DNA of 64,000 nucleotides. It comes from Bosea vestrisii (GTDB lineage Bacteria; Pseudomonadota; Alphaproteobacteria; Rhizobiales; Beijerinckiaceae). The notes beneath the pieces were generated by a model. The model ran no database searches. It was given only the letters and a program-made list of their open reading frames with translations, and was not told where the DNA came from. Made by a program: the position numbers and the translations under genes. Within the stretch, counting starts at the first letter, position 1, and each line of letters begins with the position of its first letter. Location of the stretch: assembly GCF_030144325.1 (NCBI RefSeq), contig NZ_CP126307.1:1860001-1924000 (forward strand). The letters are read 5' to 3'. Positions 52,340 through 61,076 of this stretch are shown piece after piece.

Positions 52340-53029
52340 TCAGACGTCTTCGTCGTCGCGATAGGTAAGGCCTGCCTTGGCGAGGCCGTCGCGCATAGCG
52401 TACATGTCCAGCCCGAGTTCGCCAGCAGCCAGGCGTCTACGCTTTTCGTCTTCATTGGCCTCGCGCTTGCGACCAGCGGCAGCGACCGCCTCGGCATCGC
52501 GCCGCGGCACCACCACGACGCCGTCATCGTCGGCGACGATCACGTCGCCGGGATGAATGAGCGCACCGGCGCAGACCACCGGCACATTGACCGAGCCGAG
52601 CGTCGCCTTGACCGTGCCCTTGGCCGAGATCGCCCGCGACCAGACCGGGAAGCCCATCTCGGTGAGCGTGCGCACATCGCGCACCCCGGCATCGATGATA
52701 AGGCCGATGCCGCCGCGCGCCTTGAGCGAGGTCGCGAGCAGGTCGCCGAACATGCCGTCGGTGTTGTCGGCGGTGCAGGCGACGACGAGCACGTCGCCCG
52801 GCTGTACCTGCTCGATCGCGACGTGGATCATCCAGTTGTCGCCGGGCTGGGCCAGCACCGTCACCGCCCCGCCGGCGATCTGCGCGCCGGCATAGATCGG
52901 TCGCATATAGGGCTTCAGCAGCCCGGAGCGTCCCATCGCCTCATGCGTGGTGGAGACGCCAAGCTCGGCGAGATCGGCCGTCGCCGCGGCCGGAGCGCGC
53001 TTCTTCGTGCGGATGACGACAGGGTTCAT
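52340..53029 (-). CDS. RraA-like 4-carboxy-4-hydroxy-2-oxoadipate aldolase (GalC/LigK type), 229 aa
   Basis: The RraA-fold motifs TADLAELGVSTTHEAMGRSGLL, QPGDVLVVACTADNTDGMFGDLLATSLKARGGIGLIIDAGVRD (Arg and Asp that bind metal and pyruvate) and GDVIVADDDGVVVVPRRDA are those of HMG/CHA aldolases. The reaction splits 4-carboxy-4-hydroxy-2-oxoadipate into pyruvate and oxaloacetate. ATG 53029 overlaps the galB-like stop. With GalB- and GalD-like genes directly upstream it completes the lower gallate/protocatechuate meta-pathway. Confidence 0.85.
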   Translation of the reverse strand: MNPVVIRTKKRAPAAATADLAELGVSTTHEAMGRSGLLKPYMRPIYAGAQIAGGAVTVLAQPGDNWMIHVAIEQVQPGDVLVVACTADNTDGMFGDLLATSLKARGGIGLIIDAGVRDVRTLTEMGFPVWSRAISAKGTVKATLGSVNVPVVCAGALIHPGDVIVADDDGVVVVPRRDAEAVAAAGRKREANEDEKRRRLAAGELGLDMYAMRDGLAKAGLTYRDDEDV

Positions 53030-53748
53030 GCCAGCGTCTCCAGCGCTTCCGGGAAGAGGCGCTGATAGGCCTCGCCATAGGTTATCGCCTTGCCGGAGTT
53101 GCGGCCGCCCTGCATGCCGCGGTTGAGCGCGACGCGGGTGTAATATTCCCAGAGATGCTTCTGCGCGGCGAGGATCTCGAACGCCCGCCGCTTCTGCTCC
53201 CAGACCTCGTCGATGTTGAGAATGACGTTCGGCTTGAAATTGCACTGCTCCGGCTGGTGCGGCTCGAACAGGAAGACCGGCGGCGCGGCATAGGCGCGGC
53301 TGGGATCGGGTTTATGCCCGGCGGCCTGCGCGATGATGCGCGCCTCCTGGGCGAAACGCGTCGCTTCGGGATGGTCGACATTGTAGGGGTCTTCGAGCGC
53401 ATGCGTCAGCACGAAGCTCGGACCCAGCTCATGGAAGATGTCGATGGCGCGCTCCAGCATCGGCTCGGTGGTGCGCAGCGGGTAATCGCCGGCATCCATG
53501 AACTCGATCTCGGCGCCGAGCAGCGTCGCAGCGGCCTCGGCCTCCTCGCGGCGTTGCGCCTTGACCTCTTCCATCTTCACGCCCGCCTTCTTCCAGGCGA
53601 ACTGGCTCTCGCCGCGTTCGCCATAGGACAGGCAGAGGATCTTGACGCGCATGCCGCGCTTCGCATGCAGCGCGATGGCGCCGCCCGCCCGCCAGACGAA
53701 GTCGCCGGGGTGGGCTGTGATCACTAGGCCTGTCTTCTGGGCGCTCAT
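53026..53748 (-). CDS. PIG-L family hydratase (4-oxalomesaconate hydratase, GalB type), 240 aa
   Basis: Zn-dependent LmbE/PIG-L fold: AHPGDFVWRAGG (canonical AHPDD, here with Gly replacing the first Asp), a central ILCLSYGERGES, and ALEDPYNVDHPEA with the second zinc His. GalB of Pseudomonas is a PIG-L protein that hydrates 4-oxalomesaconate; the flanking GalC- and GalD-like genes support that call over sugar deacetylase. ATG 53748 is preferred; ATG 53769, coupled to the galD-like stop (ATGA), is an alternative. Confidence 0.8.
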   Translation of the reverse strand: MSAQKTGLVITAHPGDFVWRAGGAIALHAKRGMRVKILCLSYGERGESQFAWKKAGVKMEEVKAQRREEAEAAATLLGAEIEFMDAGDYPLRTTEPMLERAIDIFHELGPSFVLTHALEDPYNVDHPEATRFAQEARIIAQAAGHKPDPSRAYAAPPVFLFEPHQPEQCNFKPNVILNIDEVWEQKRRAFEILAAQKHLWEYYTRVALNRGMQGGRNSGKAITYGEAYQRLFPEALETLA

Positions 53749-53765
53749 CGCAATGCGCTCCTCTC

Positions 53766-54848
53766 TCATAATCTGCCAGCCGGCACGAAGGCCTCGCCGG
53801 CCATCAGGATGCGCGCGGTACGCAGCAGCCCAGCCCGTTCGACCACCGGCTGCTCCGCCGACCCACCGACCGTCAGCGTCACCGTGAATTCGCCGGTCGG
53901 ATGCTCGACCGAGAGCGTCCGCTCGCGTCCCTCAGGCATCACCACGACAGACGCAGCAGGTGAACCCGGCAGCACGGCGGCGGTCGCGACCGATACCGCG
54001 GCGAAGACGCCGATCGAGGCGTGGCACTCATGCGGGATGAAGCTGCGCGTGCAGATCGCCCCACCCGCCTGCGGCGCCGAGACCAGCGCGATCTTCGGCA
54101 CGACCTTCTTCGCGACGTCGCCGAGATTCATCAGCGGCCCCGCCGCAAGGCGGATCGCCTCGATCCGGGCCTTGAGCTCGGCATCATCGTTGAGCTCGTC
54201 GCGCGGCTCGTAGCCGGTCCGCCCGACATCGGCGGCGCGTAGCACGATCACCGGCATGCCGTTGTCGATCAGCGTGCAGGGCACGCCCTCGATCACATCC
54301 ACGACATTGCCGGTCGGCAACAGCGATCCGCAGACCGAGCCCTCGGCATCGAGGAAACCGATATCGATCGGCGCCGAGGTTCCGGGAACCCCGTCGATGC
54401 GCGCATTGCCCTCGGCATTCGCCTGCCCGTCCGGCGTATCCATGGTCAGGTCGGCGATCGTCCCGGTGTTGATCGTCCGGACCCGCACCGTGGTGCGCGC
54501 GCCACCAGCCTTTACCAAACCACGCGTCAGCGCGAACGGCCCGATCCCGGCGAGGATGTTGCCGCAGTTCGGCGTTGTATCGACCGAAGCCGTCTCGACG
54601 CCGACCTGCGCGAACAGAAAGTCGATATCGCAGCCGGGTTCGCTGGAGGGCGAGACGATCGCGACCTTGCTGGTCAGGGGATGGGCGCCGCCGAGCCCGT
54701 CGACCTGACGCTTGTCGGGCGAGCCCATGACCGCGAGCAGGAAGGCATCGCGCGCCGCGATATCGGCCGGCAAGTCGTCGGCCAGGAAATAGGCGCCCTT
54801 GGAGGTGCCGCCGCGGATCAACATGCAGGGAACGGCGATCTGGCCCAT
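53766..54848 (-). CDS. PrpF-family 4-oxalomesaconate tautomerase (GalD type), 360 aa
   Basis: The PrpF fold shows in the opening VPCMLIRGGTSKGAYFLADDLP, the VDTTPNCGNILAGIGPFAL strand with the conserved Cys-Gly-Asn, DGLGGAHPLTSKVAIV, and the C-terminal IPHECHASIGVFAAVSVAT. GalD/LigU-type members isomerise 4-oxalomesaconate between keto and enol or double-bond forms. GGAG lies seven bases before ATG 54848, and the gap to the TTT receptor is four bases. Confidence 0.85.
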   Translation of the reverse strand: MGQIAVPCMLIRGGTSKGAYFLADDLPADIAARDAFLLAVMGSPDKRQVDGLGGAHPLTSKVAIVSPSSEPGCDIDFLFAQVGVETASVDTTPNCGNILAGIGPFALTRGLVKAGGARTTVRVRTINTGTIADLTMDTPDGQANAEGNARIDGVPGTSAPIDIGFLDAEGSVCGSLLPTGNVVDVIEGVPCTLIDNGMPVIVLRAADVGRTGYEPRDELNDDAELKARIEAIRLAAGPLMNLGDVAKKVVPKIALVSAPQAGGAICTRSFIPHECHASIGVFAAVSVATAAVLPGSPAASVVVMPEGRERTLSVEHPTGEFTVTLTVGGSAEQPVVERAGLLRTARILMAGEAFVPAGRL

Positions 54849-54852
54849 TACC

Positions 54853-55839
54853 TCACTCCGCCGCCTTGATGCCGGCACGGGTGATGACGTCGCGCCAGAG
54901 CGCGAGTTCCGAGGCGATCAGCTTGCCGAAGCCCTCGGGCGGTTCAGGCCGCGCGATGGCGCCGTCCCTGGCCAGGGCCGCAGCGAAATCGGGCTGGCCG
55001 AGCAGCGCGTTGATCTCGCGGTTGAGCCGCTCGACGATCGGACGCGGCGTGCGCGCCGGCGCCACGAGCCCGTACCATTGCACAGCCTCGAAATCCGGCA
55101 GGCCGCTCTCGGACAGCGTCGGCAGATCAGGTGCGAAGCCGACACGCTCGCGCCCGGCGACGCCGAGCACCCGAAGCTGGCCGCCTTCCGCGAGAGGCAA
55201 CACGGCCGGCCCGCCGGTTAGCGTGAACTGGATGTTGCCGGCGACGATGTCGTTCACCGAGGGCGCAGTGCCGCGATAGGGCACATGCGTCGCCTCGATG
55301 CCGGCGCGATGGCAGAAATAGGCGGTGGCGATATGCGCGGCACTGCCCTGCCCGCCCGACGAGTAGTTTAGCTTGCCGGGATTCGCCTTGGCGTAGGCGA
55401 TGAATTCCGCGAGGGTTTTGGCCGGCAGTGTCGGATTGATCGCCAGGATGTTCGGCAGCATGGCGACGAGCGCAACCGGCTGGAAATCCTTGACCGGATC
55501 ATAGGGCACATTGGCGTAGAGCGAGGGCGCGAAGGCCAGCGTCCCGATATGGCCCATCATCAGCGTGTGGCCGTCCGGCTCGGACTTGGCGACCTGTCCC
55601 GAGGCCGTCATGCCGCCGGCGCCCGGCCGGTTCTCGATCACGAAGCCCTTGCCGGGAATGACCCGTTCGAGCCTGTTGGCAATCACCCGTGCCAGCACAT
55701 CGGTGCTGCCGCCGGGCGTGAACGGCACGACGATCCGGATGAGCTGGCTCGGCCAGTCCGCCTGGGCGCGCACCGGCCCAAGCCCGGCGAAGCCGGCAAG
55801 CCCGAGGCCGGCGAGGATGGAGCGGCGATCGAACGTCAT
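54853..55839 (-). CDS. Bug-type TTT periplasmic receptor, 328 aa
   Basis: A signal peptide (RRSILAGLGLAGFAGLGPVRAQA) and the Bug fold, IRIVVPFTPGGSTDVLARVIANRL, FVIENRPGAGGM, VPYRGTAPSVNDIVAGNIQF and LPTLSESGLPDFEAVQWYGLVAPA. Such receptors deliver carboxylates to a TctA/TctB membrane pair; none is adjacent in this operon, so it may use the TctAB at 57865-59861. It overlaps the DUF1932 gene (ATGA). Confidence 0.88.
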   Translation of the reverse strand: MTFDRRSILAGLGLAGFAGLGPVRAQADWPSQLIRIVVPFTPGGSTDVLARVIANRLERVIPGKGFVIENRPGAGGMTASGQVAKSEPDGHTLMMGHIGTLAFAPSLYANVPYDPVKDFQPVALVAMLPNILAINPTLPAKTLAEFIAYAKANPGKLNYSSGGQGSAAHIATAYFCHRAGIEATHVPYRGTAPSVNDIVAGNIQFTLTGGPAVLPLAEGGQLRVLGVAGRERVGFAPDLPTLSESGLPDFEAVQWYGLVAPARTPRPIVERLNREINALLGQPDFAAALARDGAIARPEPPEGFGKLIASELALWRDVITRAGIKAAE

Positions 55840-56669
55840 CGAGCGCTCTCCTTGCGACGGGCGCCGCGCTGCTGGGCATCGGCAATGGCGGCGGAGAGCC
55901 CCGGATGAAAACCCGCTGCCGCCAGCATCTCAGCCGCTTCGCGCATCTCGGCGGAACGGCGCACGCCATGGGTCGCGACGCGCTCGCGCATGTCCGCGGC
56001 AAGCGCATGGAAGTCGATCGATGGGAAGGTCGCGTTGAGGCTGGCGAAGACCGGATCCTTGACGTCCCAGGCCTCGCAGGCGGCGGCGCAGTCGACCATC
56101 AGCGCCTCCAGCCCCTTGATCACGATCGAGCGGCAGAGCTTCATCGCCGAGGCCCGGCCATAGACCTCCGAGACCGGCGTCAGGTTCATCCCGAGTGTGT
56201 TCAGTGCGTCGGATGCGGCCTGCGCCTTCGGGCCACCGGTGAGGATCGCGACCTTGAGACCGGGCTTCAGCACCGGCGCCATCACGGCCGCTTCGACATA
56301 GTCGGCGCCGCCCGCGGTGACCGCCGCCGCCGCCCGCTGCTTGGTCGAGGGCGCGGCCGAGTTGACGTCGACGAAGATCTGCCCCGGCTTCAGCCAGGCT
56401 GCGGCTTCGGTAGCCACCACCTCGGCGCGATCAGCGGTGACGGCCGAGAAGACGAAGGCCGCACCGGAGCAGGCCTCCTGCGCCGAGGACGCACAGACGA
56501 CCCCGAGTTCCTGTGCTGCAACCTCGAGACGGCGGCCGGCCTCGCTGCCAAACAGGAGATCGTAGGCCCGGATGGCAACGCCTTCATTGGCCAGAAGGCC
56601 GCGCGAAAAGCTCTGCCCGACCTCGCCGAAGCCGATGAAGGCGATCGCTGCCGTGTTGGCGCCTGCCAT
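55836..56669 (-). CDS. DUF1932 NAD(P)-binding dehydrogenase, 277 aa
   Basis: An N-terminal Rossmann motif (IAFIGFGEVGQSFSRGL) and a beta-hydroxyacid-dehydrogenase-like core (FVDVNSAAPSTKQRAA, then YVEAAVMAPVLKPG) lead to a helical DUF1932 C-terminal domain (GRASAMKLCRSIVIKGLEALMVDCAAACE with the conserved Lys). It resembles 6-phosphogluconate/3-hydroxyisobutyrate dehydrogenases. First structural gene of the leftward run; it may oxidise the ring-cleavage hemiacetal or another intermediate (inference). Confidence 0.8.
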   Translation of the reverse strand: MAGANTAAIAFIGFGEVGQSFSRGLLANEGVAIRAYDLLFGSEAGRRLEVAAQELGVVCASSAQEACSGAAFVFSAVTADRAEVVATEAAAWLKPGQIFVDVNSAAPSTKQRAAAAVTAGGADYVEAAVMAPVLKPGLKVAILTGGPKAQAASDALNTLGMNLTPVSEVYGRASAMKLCRSIVIKGLEALMVDCAAACEAWDVKDPVFASLNATFPSIDFHALAADMRERVATHGVRRSAEMREAAEMLAAAGFHPGLSAAIADAQQRGARRKESAR

Positions 56670-56720
56670 CGCTGGCCTCTCCTCACGCGTTTCGTCCCGC
56701 GGTCAGGGTCGGCCAAAGCT

Positions 56721-56744
56721 ATTCTGCCATCAAATGATAAGAAT
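56721..56744. promoter_or_regulatory. Possible LysR-type site ATTCT-N14-AGAAT
   Basis: An inverted repeat with five-base arms in the 86-base gap between the LysR gene and the DUF1932 gene, in an AT-rich patch. It may be the promoter operator of the catabolic run. Confidence 0.35.
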
Positions 56745-56755
56745 GCAGCGATTGA

Positions 56756-57676
56756 TTACTTTTCTTCATCTCGCCGCGGCACGACGCTGCGCTTCAGGGC
56801 TTGGCTCAGCAGCGAGATGAGATCGCGTGTCACCGGCCGCAACGGCACCGATTTGCGCGTGATGATGCCGAGCGTCCGGGTCACCGCCGGCGAGCGCAGC
56901 GGGATCGCGACCAGATCGCCGGCATCGACGACATCGAGCGCAAGCTGTGGCACGACCGCATAGCCGATACGCGAGCGCACCAGGCTGACCGCGGTGACGA
57001 CGCGTTGGACTTCGTAGCGCCAGGTCAATGTCTCACGCCGCGCGCCGAGCGCATCGTCGATCAGGATGCGGTTGCCGGTCTCGGCGCTGATCCGCACCAG
57101 CGGCTCGTCCTGCAATTGGGCCCACGTCAGAGAGGTCGCTTGCGCCAGCGGCATCGCGCGATGGCTGACCAGCACGAATGGCTCCTTGACGACCGGCTTC
57201 AGCTCGAGATCCCAGCGATTGGCAGCGACGATGGTGACACCGAACTCGGCCTCGCCGGACTGGACCTTGTCGGCAATCTCGGACGCGGAGTTATCGTGGA
57301 TCCTGACGCCCACTCCGGGATGCCGCGCGGCGAAAGCGGCAATCACCGCCGGCATGCAATGGGCCGCCACGGTCGGCAGGCAGCCGAGCGAGACCTGCTC
57401 GTCGCCCTCGCGCAGCTCGACCTTGACCTCGTTGATGGCGAAGCCGAGATCCTCGAAGATGCGCCGCGCCCGCGGCAGCAGCGTCGTGCCGGCCGCGGTC
57501 AGCGAGACCTGGCGCGTGGTCCGCAGGAAAAGCGGCGTACCGAGCGATTCCTCCAGCTTGCGGATGCGATGGCTGAGCGCCGTCTGCGACAGGTTCAGAT
57601 GCGAGGCGGCGGCGCGGAAGCTGCCACGCTCGGCGATGCTGACGAAAGCCTGAAGTCCGAGCACATCCACGCGCAT
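56756..57676 (-). CDS. LysR-family transcriptional regulator, 306 aa
   Basis: The N-terminal HTH (LQAFVSIAERGSFRAAASHLNLSQTALSHRIRKLEESLGTPLFLRTTRQVSLT) is complete, as is the effector domain (VSLGCLPTVAAHCMPAVIAAFAARHPGV...). It lies upstream of, and in the same direction as, the DUF1932 gene, so it probably controls the catabolic run that follows. The effector is likely an aromatic acid or ring-cleavage product. Confidence 0.9.
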   Translation of the reverse strand: MRVDVLGLQAFVSIAERGSFRAAASHLNLSQTALSHRIRKLEESLGTPLFLRTTRQVSLTAAGTTLLPRARRIFEDLGFAINEVKVELREGDEQVSLGCLPTVAAHCMPAVIAAFAARHPGVGVRIHDNSASEIADKVQSGEAEFGVTIVAANRWDLELKPVVKEPFVLVSHRAMPLAQATSLTWAQLQDEPLVRISAETGNRILIDDALGARRETLTWRYEVQRVVTAVSLVRSRIGYAVVPQLALDVVDAGDLVAIPLRSPAVTRTLGIITRKSVPLRPVTRDLISLLSQALKRSVVPRRDEEK

Positions 57677-57864
57677 CGGACCACATAGCCTTCAGGATGC
57701 GATAACGCCAACGGCGTCCCCCGAGGTCACCGAAGGTTTGGCTCGGTAGGTCCGCTTCCAGACTGCAAGCAAAGCCCGCGGCGCCGCAGGCACTCGTCCA
57801 GCGCGGTCGCTCAACCGCCCACGAATCCGCTTCACCAGAAGGCGCGGGTTCCGTCGTCGAGGAG

Positions 57865-59364
57865 CTATCCGTCGGCGGCCACGGCTCTGACACTGCGGAA
57901 CGACGGGAAGATGATCATGGACAAGATCATCACCGCTGCGGCGAGCATGGCGATGCACACCGGACTTGTGAAAATACCGAGATCTCCGTTTGAAATCAGC
58001 ATTGCGCGGCGCAGATTTTCCTCCATCGCCGGCCCGAGAATGAAAGCGAGGACGAGCGGCGCCAGCGGACAGTTCAGCAGCGCGAAGACGATGCCGGCGA
58101 CGCCGAACAATGCGAGCAGGGCGACTTCGAAAACGCTGTAGTTCACCGAATAGATGCCGATGCAGCAGAACAGCAGGATCGCCGGGAACATCAGCCGGTA
58201 GGGCACCTGCAGGAGCCTGACCCAAAGGCCGATCAATGGCAGGTTGATGATGAGCAGCATGACGTTGCCGAGCCACATCGAGACGATCAGTCCCCAGAAC
58301 AGCCCGGGCTGGACGCTTGCCAGGTTCGGGCTGGGCGCAATGCCGTGGATCAGCATAGCGCCGGCCATCATCGCCATGACGGAGTTGCTCGGGATGCCGA
58401 GCGCCAGCATCGGGATGAAGGAGGCCTGGGCGCCGGCATTATTGGCGGCTTCGGGGCCCGCGACGCCTTCGATGGCACCATGGCCGAAGCGCTCAGGCGA
58501 CGAGGACAGCTTCTTCTCGGCCGAGTAGGACGCGAACGACGCCATCATGGCGCTGCCGCCCGGCAGGATGCCGAGCAGCGCACCGATGCCCGTCCCGCGC
58601 AAGGCGGCAGGCCAGGCCGCCCGGAAGTCTGCCGCGCTCAGCCGCAGCGACGAGACGCTCTGGGCGCGCTCCCCGCTTTGCTCCGGCCGCGCCAGATTGA
58701 GCACGATCTCGGCGATGCCGAACACGCCCATCGACAGGGCCGCGATACCAATGCCGTCGCGCAGCTCGGCAATGCTGAAGGTGAACCGGTCGAGCCCGGT
58801 GTTGACGTCCGCGCCGACGAGGCCAAACAGCAGCCCGACCAGGATCATGCCGAAGGATTTCAGCAGCGAGCCCTGTGCAAACACGATCGCCGCGGTCAGT
58901 CCGAGGATCATCAGGCAGAAATACTCCGCCGGGCCGAAGCGCTGCGCGACAGCGGTCAGCGCCGGGCTGAAGAAGGCGATCAGCAGCGTCGTGATCGTTC
59001 CGGCGAGGAAGGATGACAGGGCCGCCGTCGCCAGGGCCGTGCCCGCCCGGCCCTGGCGCGCCATCTCGTAACCGTCGAGACAGGTGACGACCGAGGAGGA
59101 TTCCCCTGGCAAGCGCATCAGGATCGCGGTGGTCGAGCCGCCATACTGCGCGCCGTAATAGATCCCGGCGAGCATGATCAGCGCCCCGGTCGGCTCGAGG
59201 TAATAGGTCAGCGGCAGCAGCATCGCCATGGTGGCGATCGGCCCCAGCCCAGGCAGCACGCCGATCAGCGTGCCGACCAGCGCGCCGAGAAAGCAGTACC
59301 AGAGATTCATCGGCGTCGCGGCGACGGCCAGCCCGATGCCGAGAGAGGAGAAAACCTCGCTCAC
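57865..59364 (-). CDS. tctA: Tripartite tricarboxylate transporter large subunit TctA, 499 aa
   Basis: Ten or more membrane helices. Signature stretches LVGTLIGVLPGLGPIATMAMLLPLTYYL, YYGAQYGGSTTAILMRLPGESSSVVTCLDGY and LGILPGGSAMMASFASYSAEKKLS are the two TctA re-entrant motifs. GTG 59364 overlaps the tctB stop (GTGA). It would import a carboxylate with Na+ or H+ using an extracytoplasmic receptor such as those at 54853 or 61077. Confidence 0.92.
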   Translation of the reverse strand: MSEVFSSLGIGLAVAATPMNLWYCFLGALVGTLIGVLPGLGPIATMAMLLPLTYYLEPTGALIMLAGIYYGAQYGGSTTAILMRLPGESSSVVTCLDGYEMARQGRAGTALATAALSSFLAGTITTLLIAFFSPALTAVAQRFGPAEYFCLMILGLTAAIVFAQGSLLKSFGMILVGLLFGLVGADVNTGLDRFTFSIAELRDGIGIAALSMGVFGIAEIVLNLARPEQSGERAQSVSSLRLSAADFRAAWPAALRGTGIGALLGILPGGSAMMASFASYSAEKKLSSSPERFGHGAIEGVAGPEAANNAGAQASFIPMLALGIPSNSVMAMMAGAMLIHGIAPSPNLASVQPGLFWGLIVSMWLGNVMLLIINLPLIGLWVRLLQVPYRLMFPAILLFCCIGIYSVNYSVFEVALLALFGVAGIVFALLNCPLAPLVLAFILGPAMEENLRRAMLISNGDLGIFTSPVCIAMLAAAVMILSMIIFPSFRSVRAVAADG

Positions 59365-59861
59365 AGCGGCCAGACCCGGACCGGCAGCCTCAGCACATAG
59401 CCGAACAGCAGCGCACAGAAGCCGGCGAAGATCACTGCGACCACCGGCACCTCGCGCCAGCGCGCCTGCGGGTCGCCAAGGGCCGCGACCAGGATGCTGG
59501 CAAGGCAGGCGACGAACAGGCCCGTTCTCTCGACAAGGCCGGCGAACAGCAGCATCGCAGCGGCGATCCAGCCCATTGCGCGCAGCGGCAACGCCGGCCA
59601 GCGAAAGGCGCGCAGCCGCATGCCCCTGAGCATCACGACGAGGCCGGTGAGCACCAGGGCCCCCGCGACGACGCGCGGCAGATAACCAGGCCCCATGTCG
59701 AGCGAACTGCCGACCGGATAGGCGCGGCCGATGAGAAGCGCGGCGAGCCCCAGGCCCGCGAACAGCAAGCCCGCCAGAATGTCGCCGGCCGCACGCACGG
59801 CCGGGCCCTCGGCAACCGTCTCCCCCGGCCCTGCCGGAGGAGCTTCATCCTGGCTCTGCAT
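59361..59861 (-). CDS. tctB: TTT transporter small subunit TctB, 166 aa
   Basis: Four membrane helices (starting ILAGLLFAGLGLAALLIG) and the central MGPGYLPRVVAGALVLTGLVVML motif of TctB. The N-terminal 20 residues are polar. Translationally coupled to tctA. The start codon ATG 59861 has a GAGGG very close to it, so a slightly later start is possible. Confidence 0.85.
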   Translation of the reverse strand: MQSQDEAPPAGPGETVAEGPAVRAAGDILAGLLFAGLGLAALLIGRAYPVGSSLDMGPGYLPRVVAGALVLTGLVVMLRGMRLRAFRWPALPLRAMGWIAAAMLLFAGLVERTGLFVACLASILVAALGDPQARWREVPVVAVIFAGFCALLFGYVLRLPVRVWPL

Positions 59862-59911
59862 TCCCTCGCCGCCCCACGGTCAAGAGCCTTGATCGGCTCA
59901 TTATGTCATTA

Positions 59912-59935
59912 GGCCAGTTTTATATACTATTGACC
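59912..59935. promoter_or_regulatory. Possible shared operator GGCCA-N14-TGACC
   Basis: An imperfect inverted repeat in the AT-rich divergent region between tctB and the enolase-family gene. The adjacent TTGACC (59930-59935) with TGATAG 17 bases on may be the -35/-10 of the rightward gene. Confidence 0.35.
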
Positions 59936-59996
59936 TGATGACAAGCCTGGTGTGATAGGATCGACCAGTCAACCAAACGAAGCAGCGGGAGTTTCG

Positions 59997-61064
59997 ATGG
60001 CAATCGGCGCAGTCAGGACGGTCGCGATCGACCAGACGCTGTCGGACCCCGAATGGCGCTTCGCGCAGGGACCGCTGACCCGCATCCGGGGCTTCGCGGT
60101 GATCCTGTCCGACGCGCACGGCATCGAAGGGCATGGTTATGTCCGCGCCATGCCGCCCTGGACCGAGCCGCTGGAGGCGGTGAAAGCGAGCTTCGACTAT
60201 CTCTGCGAGGGTCTGGTCGGCCGGGACGAGACCGCGATCGGCGCGATCATGGACGGATTAGACCGCCGGCTGCACGGCGCCTTGCCTGCGAAGGCCGGGA
60301 TCGAATGCGCCCTGCTCGACCTGCGGGCCCGCGCGCTCGGCGTGCCCTTGCACGATCTCTATGGCGGCAAGCGCCAGCAGCGCTTCGCCAATACGCGGAT
60401 CATCCCCTTGAAATCGCCGCAGCGCATGGCCGAGGTCGCCGAGGGGCTCGTGGGTACCGGTTTTCGGCATCTGAAGGTCAAGGTCTCCGGCGAGCCCGAG
60501 CTCGATCTCGACCGTGTCCGCTCCGTGAGGAGCGCCGTTGGGGCCGACATCGCGCTGATGATCGACGCCAATGAAGCCTACACCCCGAAGACTGCGGTGC
60601 GGGCCATCAACGCGATGGCGCGTTTCGGTCTCGAGCTCGTCGAGCAGCCGACGGCGGCGACCGATTTCAAGAGCTTCATCGCGGTCGCGCGTGCGCTCGA
60701 CGTGCCCGTGGAAGCCGATGAGAGCGCGCAGGACCTGCCCTCGATCTTGCGGATCGCTGAGGCCGGCCATGTCGAATCGATCAACCTGCGGATCCTGAAC
60801 CTTGGCGGCCCGAGCCGGACCGCGCAGGCGGTCGCGATCTGCAGGGCCGCCGATCTCGGCTTTCGCTTCGGCGCGGTGTTCGGCTCGAGCATCATCCATG
60901 CCCACACCGTGCATCTGGCGGCAAGCCTGCCGGCGCCGCGCTTTCCGCACGAATTCTCCGAGATGGCGCTCCTGAACGACGACCGCTTCTCGGGCTTGAG
61001 CCTGGAAGGCGGCGAGGTCGCCGTACCGGCCGGAGCCGGTACGGGCCTGACCCTCGCGGGCTGA
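59997..61064 (+). CDS. Enolase-superfamily (mandelate racemase/muconate-lactonizing) enzyme, 355 aa
   Basis: An N-terminal capping domain, then the barrel: KVKVSGEPELDLDRV (the K-x-K pair), MIDANEAY (metal Asp with Asn), ELVEQPT (metal Glu), VEADES (metal Glu) and a C-terminal FGAVFGSSIIHAHTVHL. The enzyme abstracts a proton next to a carboxylate, as a racemase, dehydratase or cycloisomerase. GGGAG lies six bases before ATG 59997; the frame extends upstream without such a site. It is divergent from TctBA and surrounded by carboxylate-uptake genes. Confidence 0.85.
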   Translation: MAIGAVRTVAIDQTLSDPEWRFAQGPLTRIRGFAVILSDAHGIEGHGYVRAMPPWTEPLEAVKASFDYLCEGLVGRDETAIGAIMDGLDRRLHGALPAKAGIECALLDLRARALGVPLHDLYGGKRQQRFANTRIIPLKSPQRMAEVAEGLVGTGFRHLKVKVSGEPELDLDRVRSVRSAVGADIALMIDANEAYTPKTAVRAINAMARFGLELVEQPTAATDFKSFIAVARALDVPVEADESAQDLPSILRIAEAGHVESINLRILNLGGPSRTAQAVAICRAADLGFRFGAVFGSSIIHAHTVHLAASLPAPRFPHEFSEMALLNDDRFSGLSLEGGEVAVPAGAGTGLTLAG

Positions 61065-61076
61065 GACGGGCTTGTC

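Noticed and set aside
50264..53065. 933-residue plus-strand frame opposite livH, livK and galC-like genes
   Set aside because: Spans several certain genes on the other strand and is His/Arg/Glu-rich without domains.
61023..61042. Hairpin GTACCGGC-CGGA-GCCGGTAC as a terminator
   Set aside because: It lies inside the coding end of the enolase-family gene and has no following T-run in either direction.
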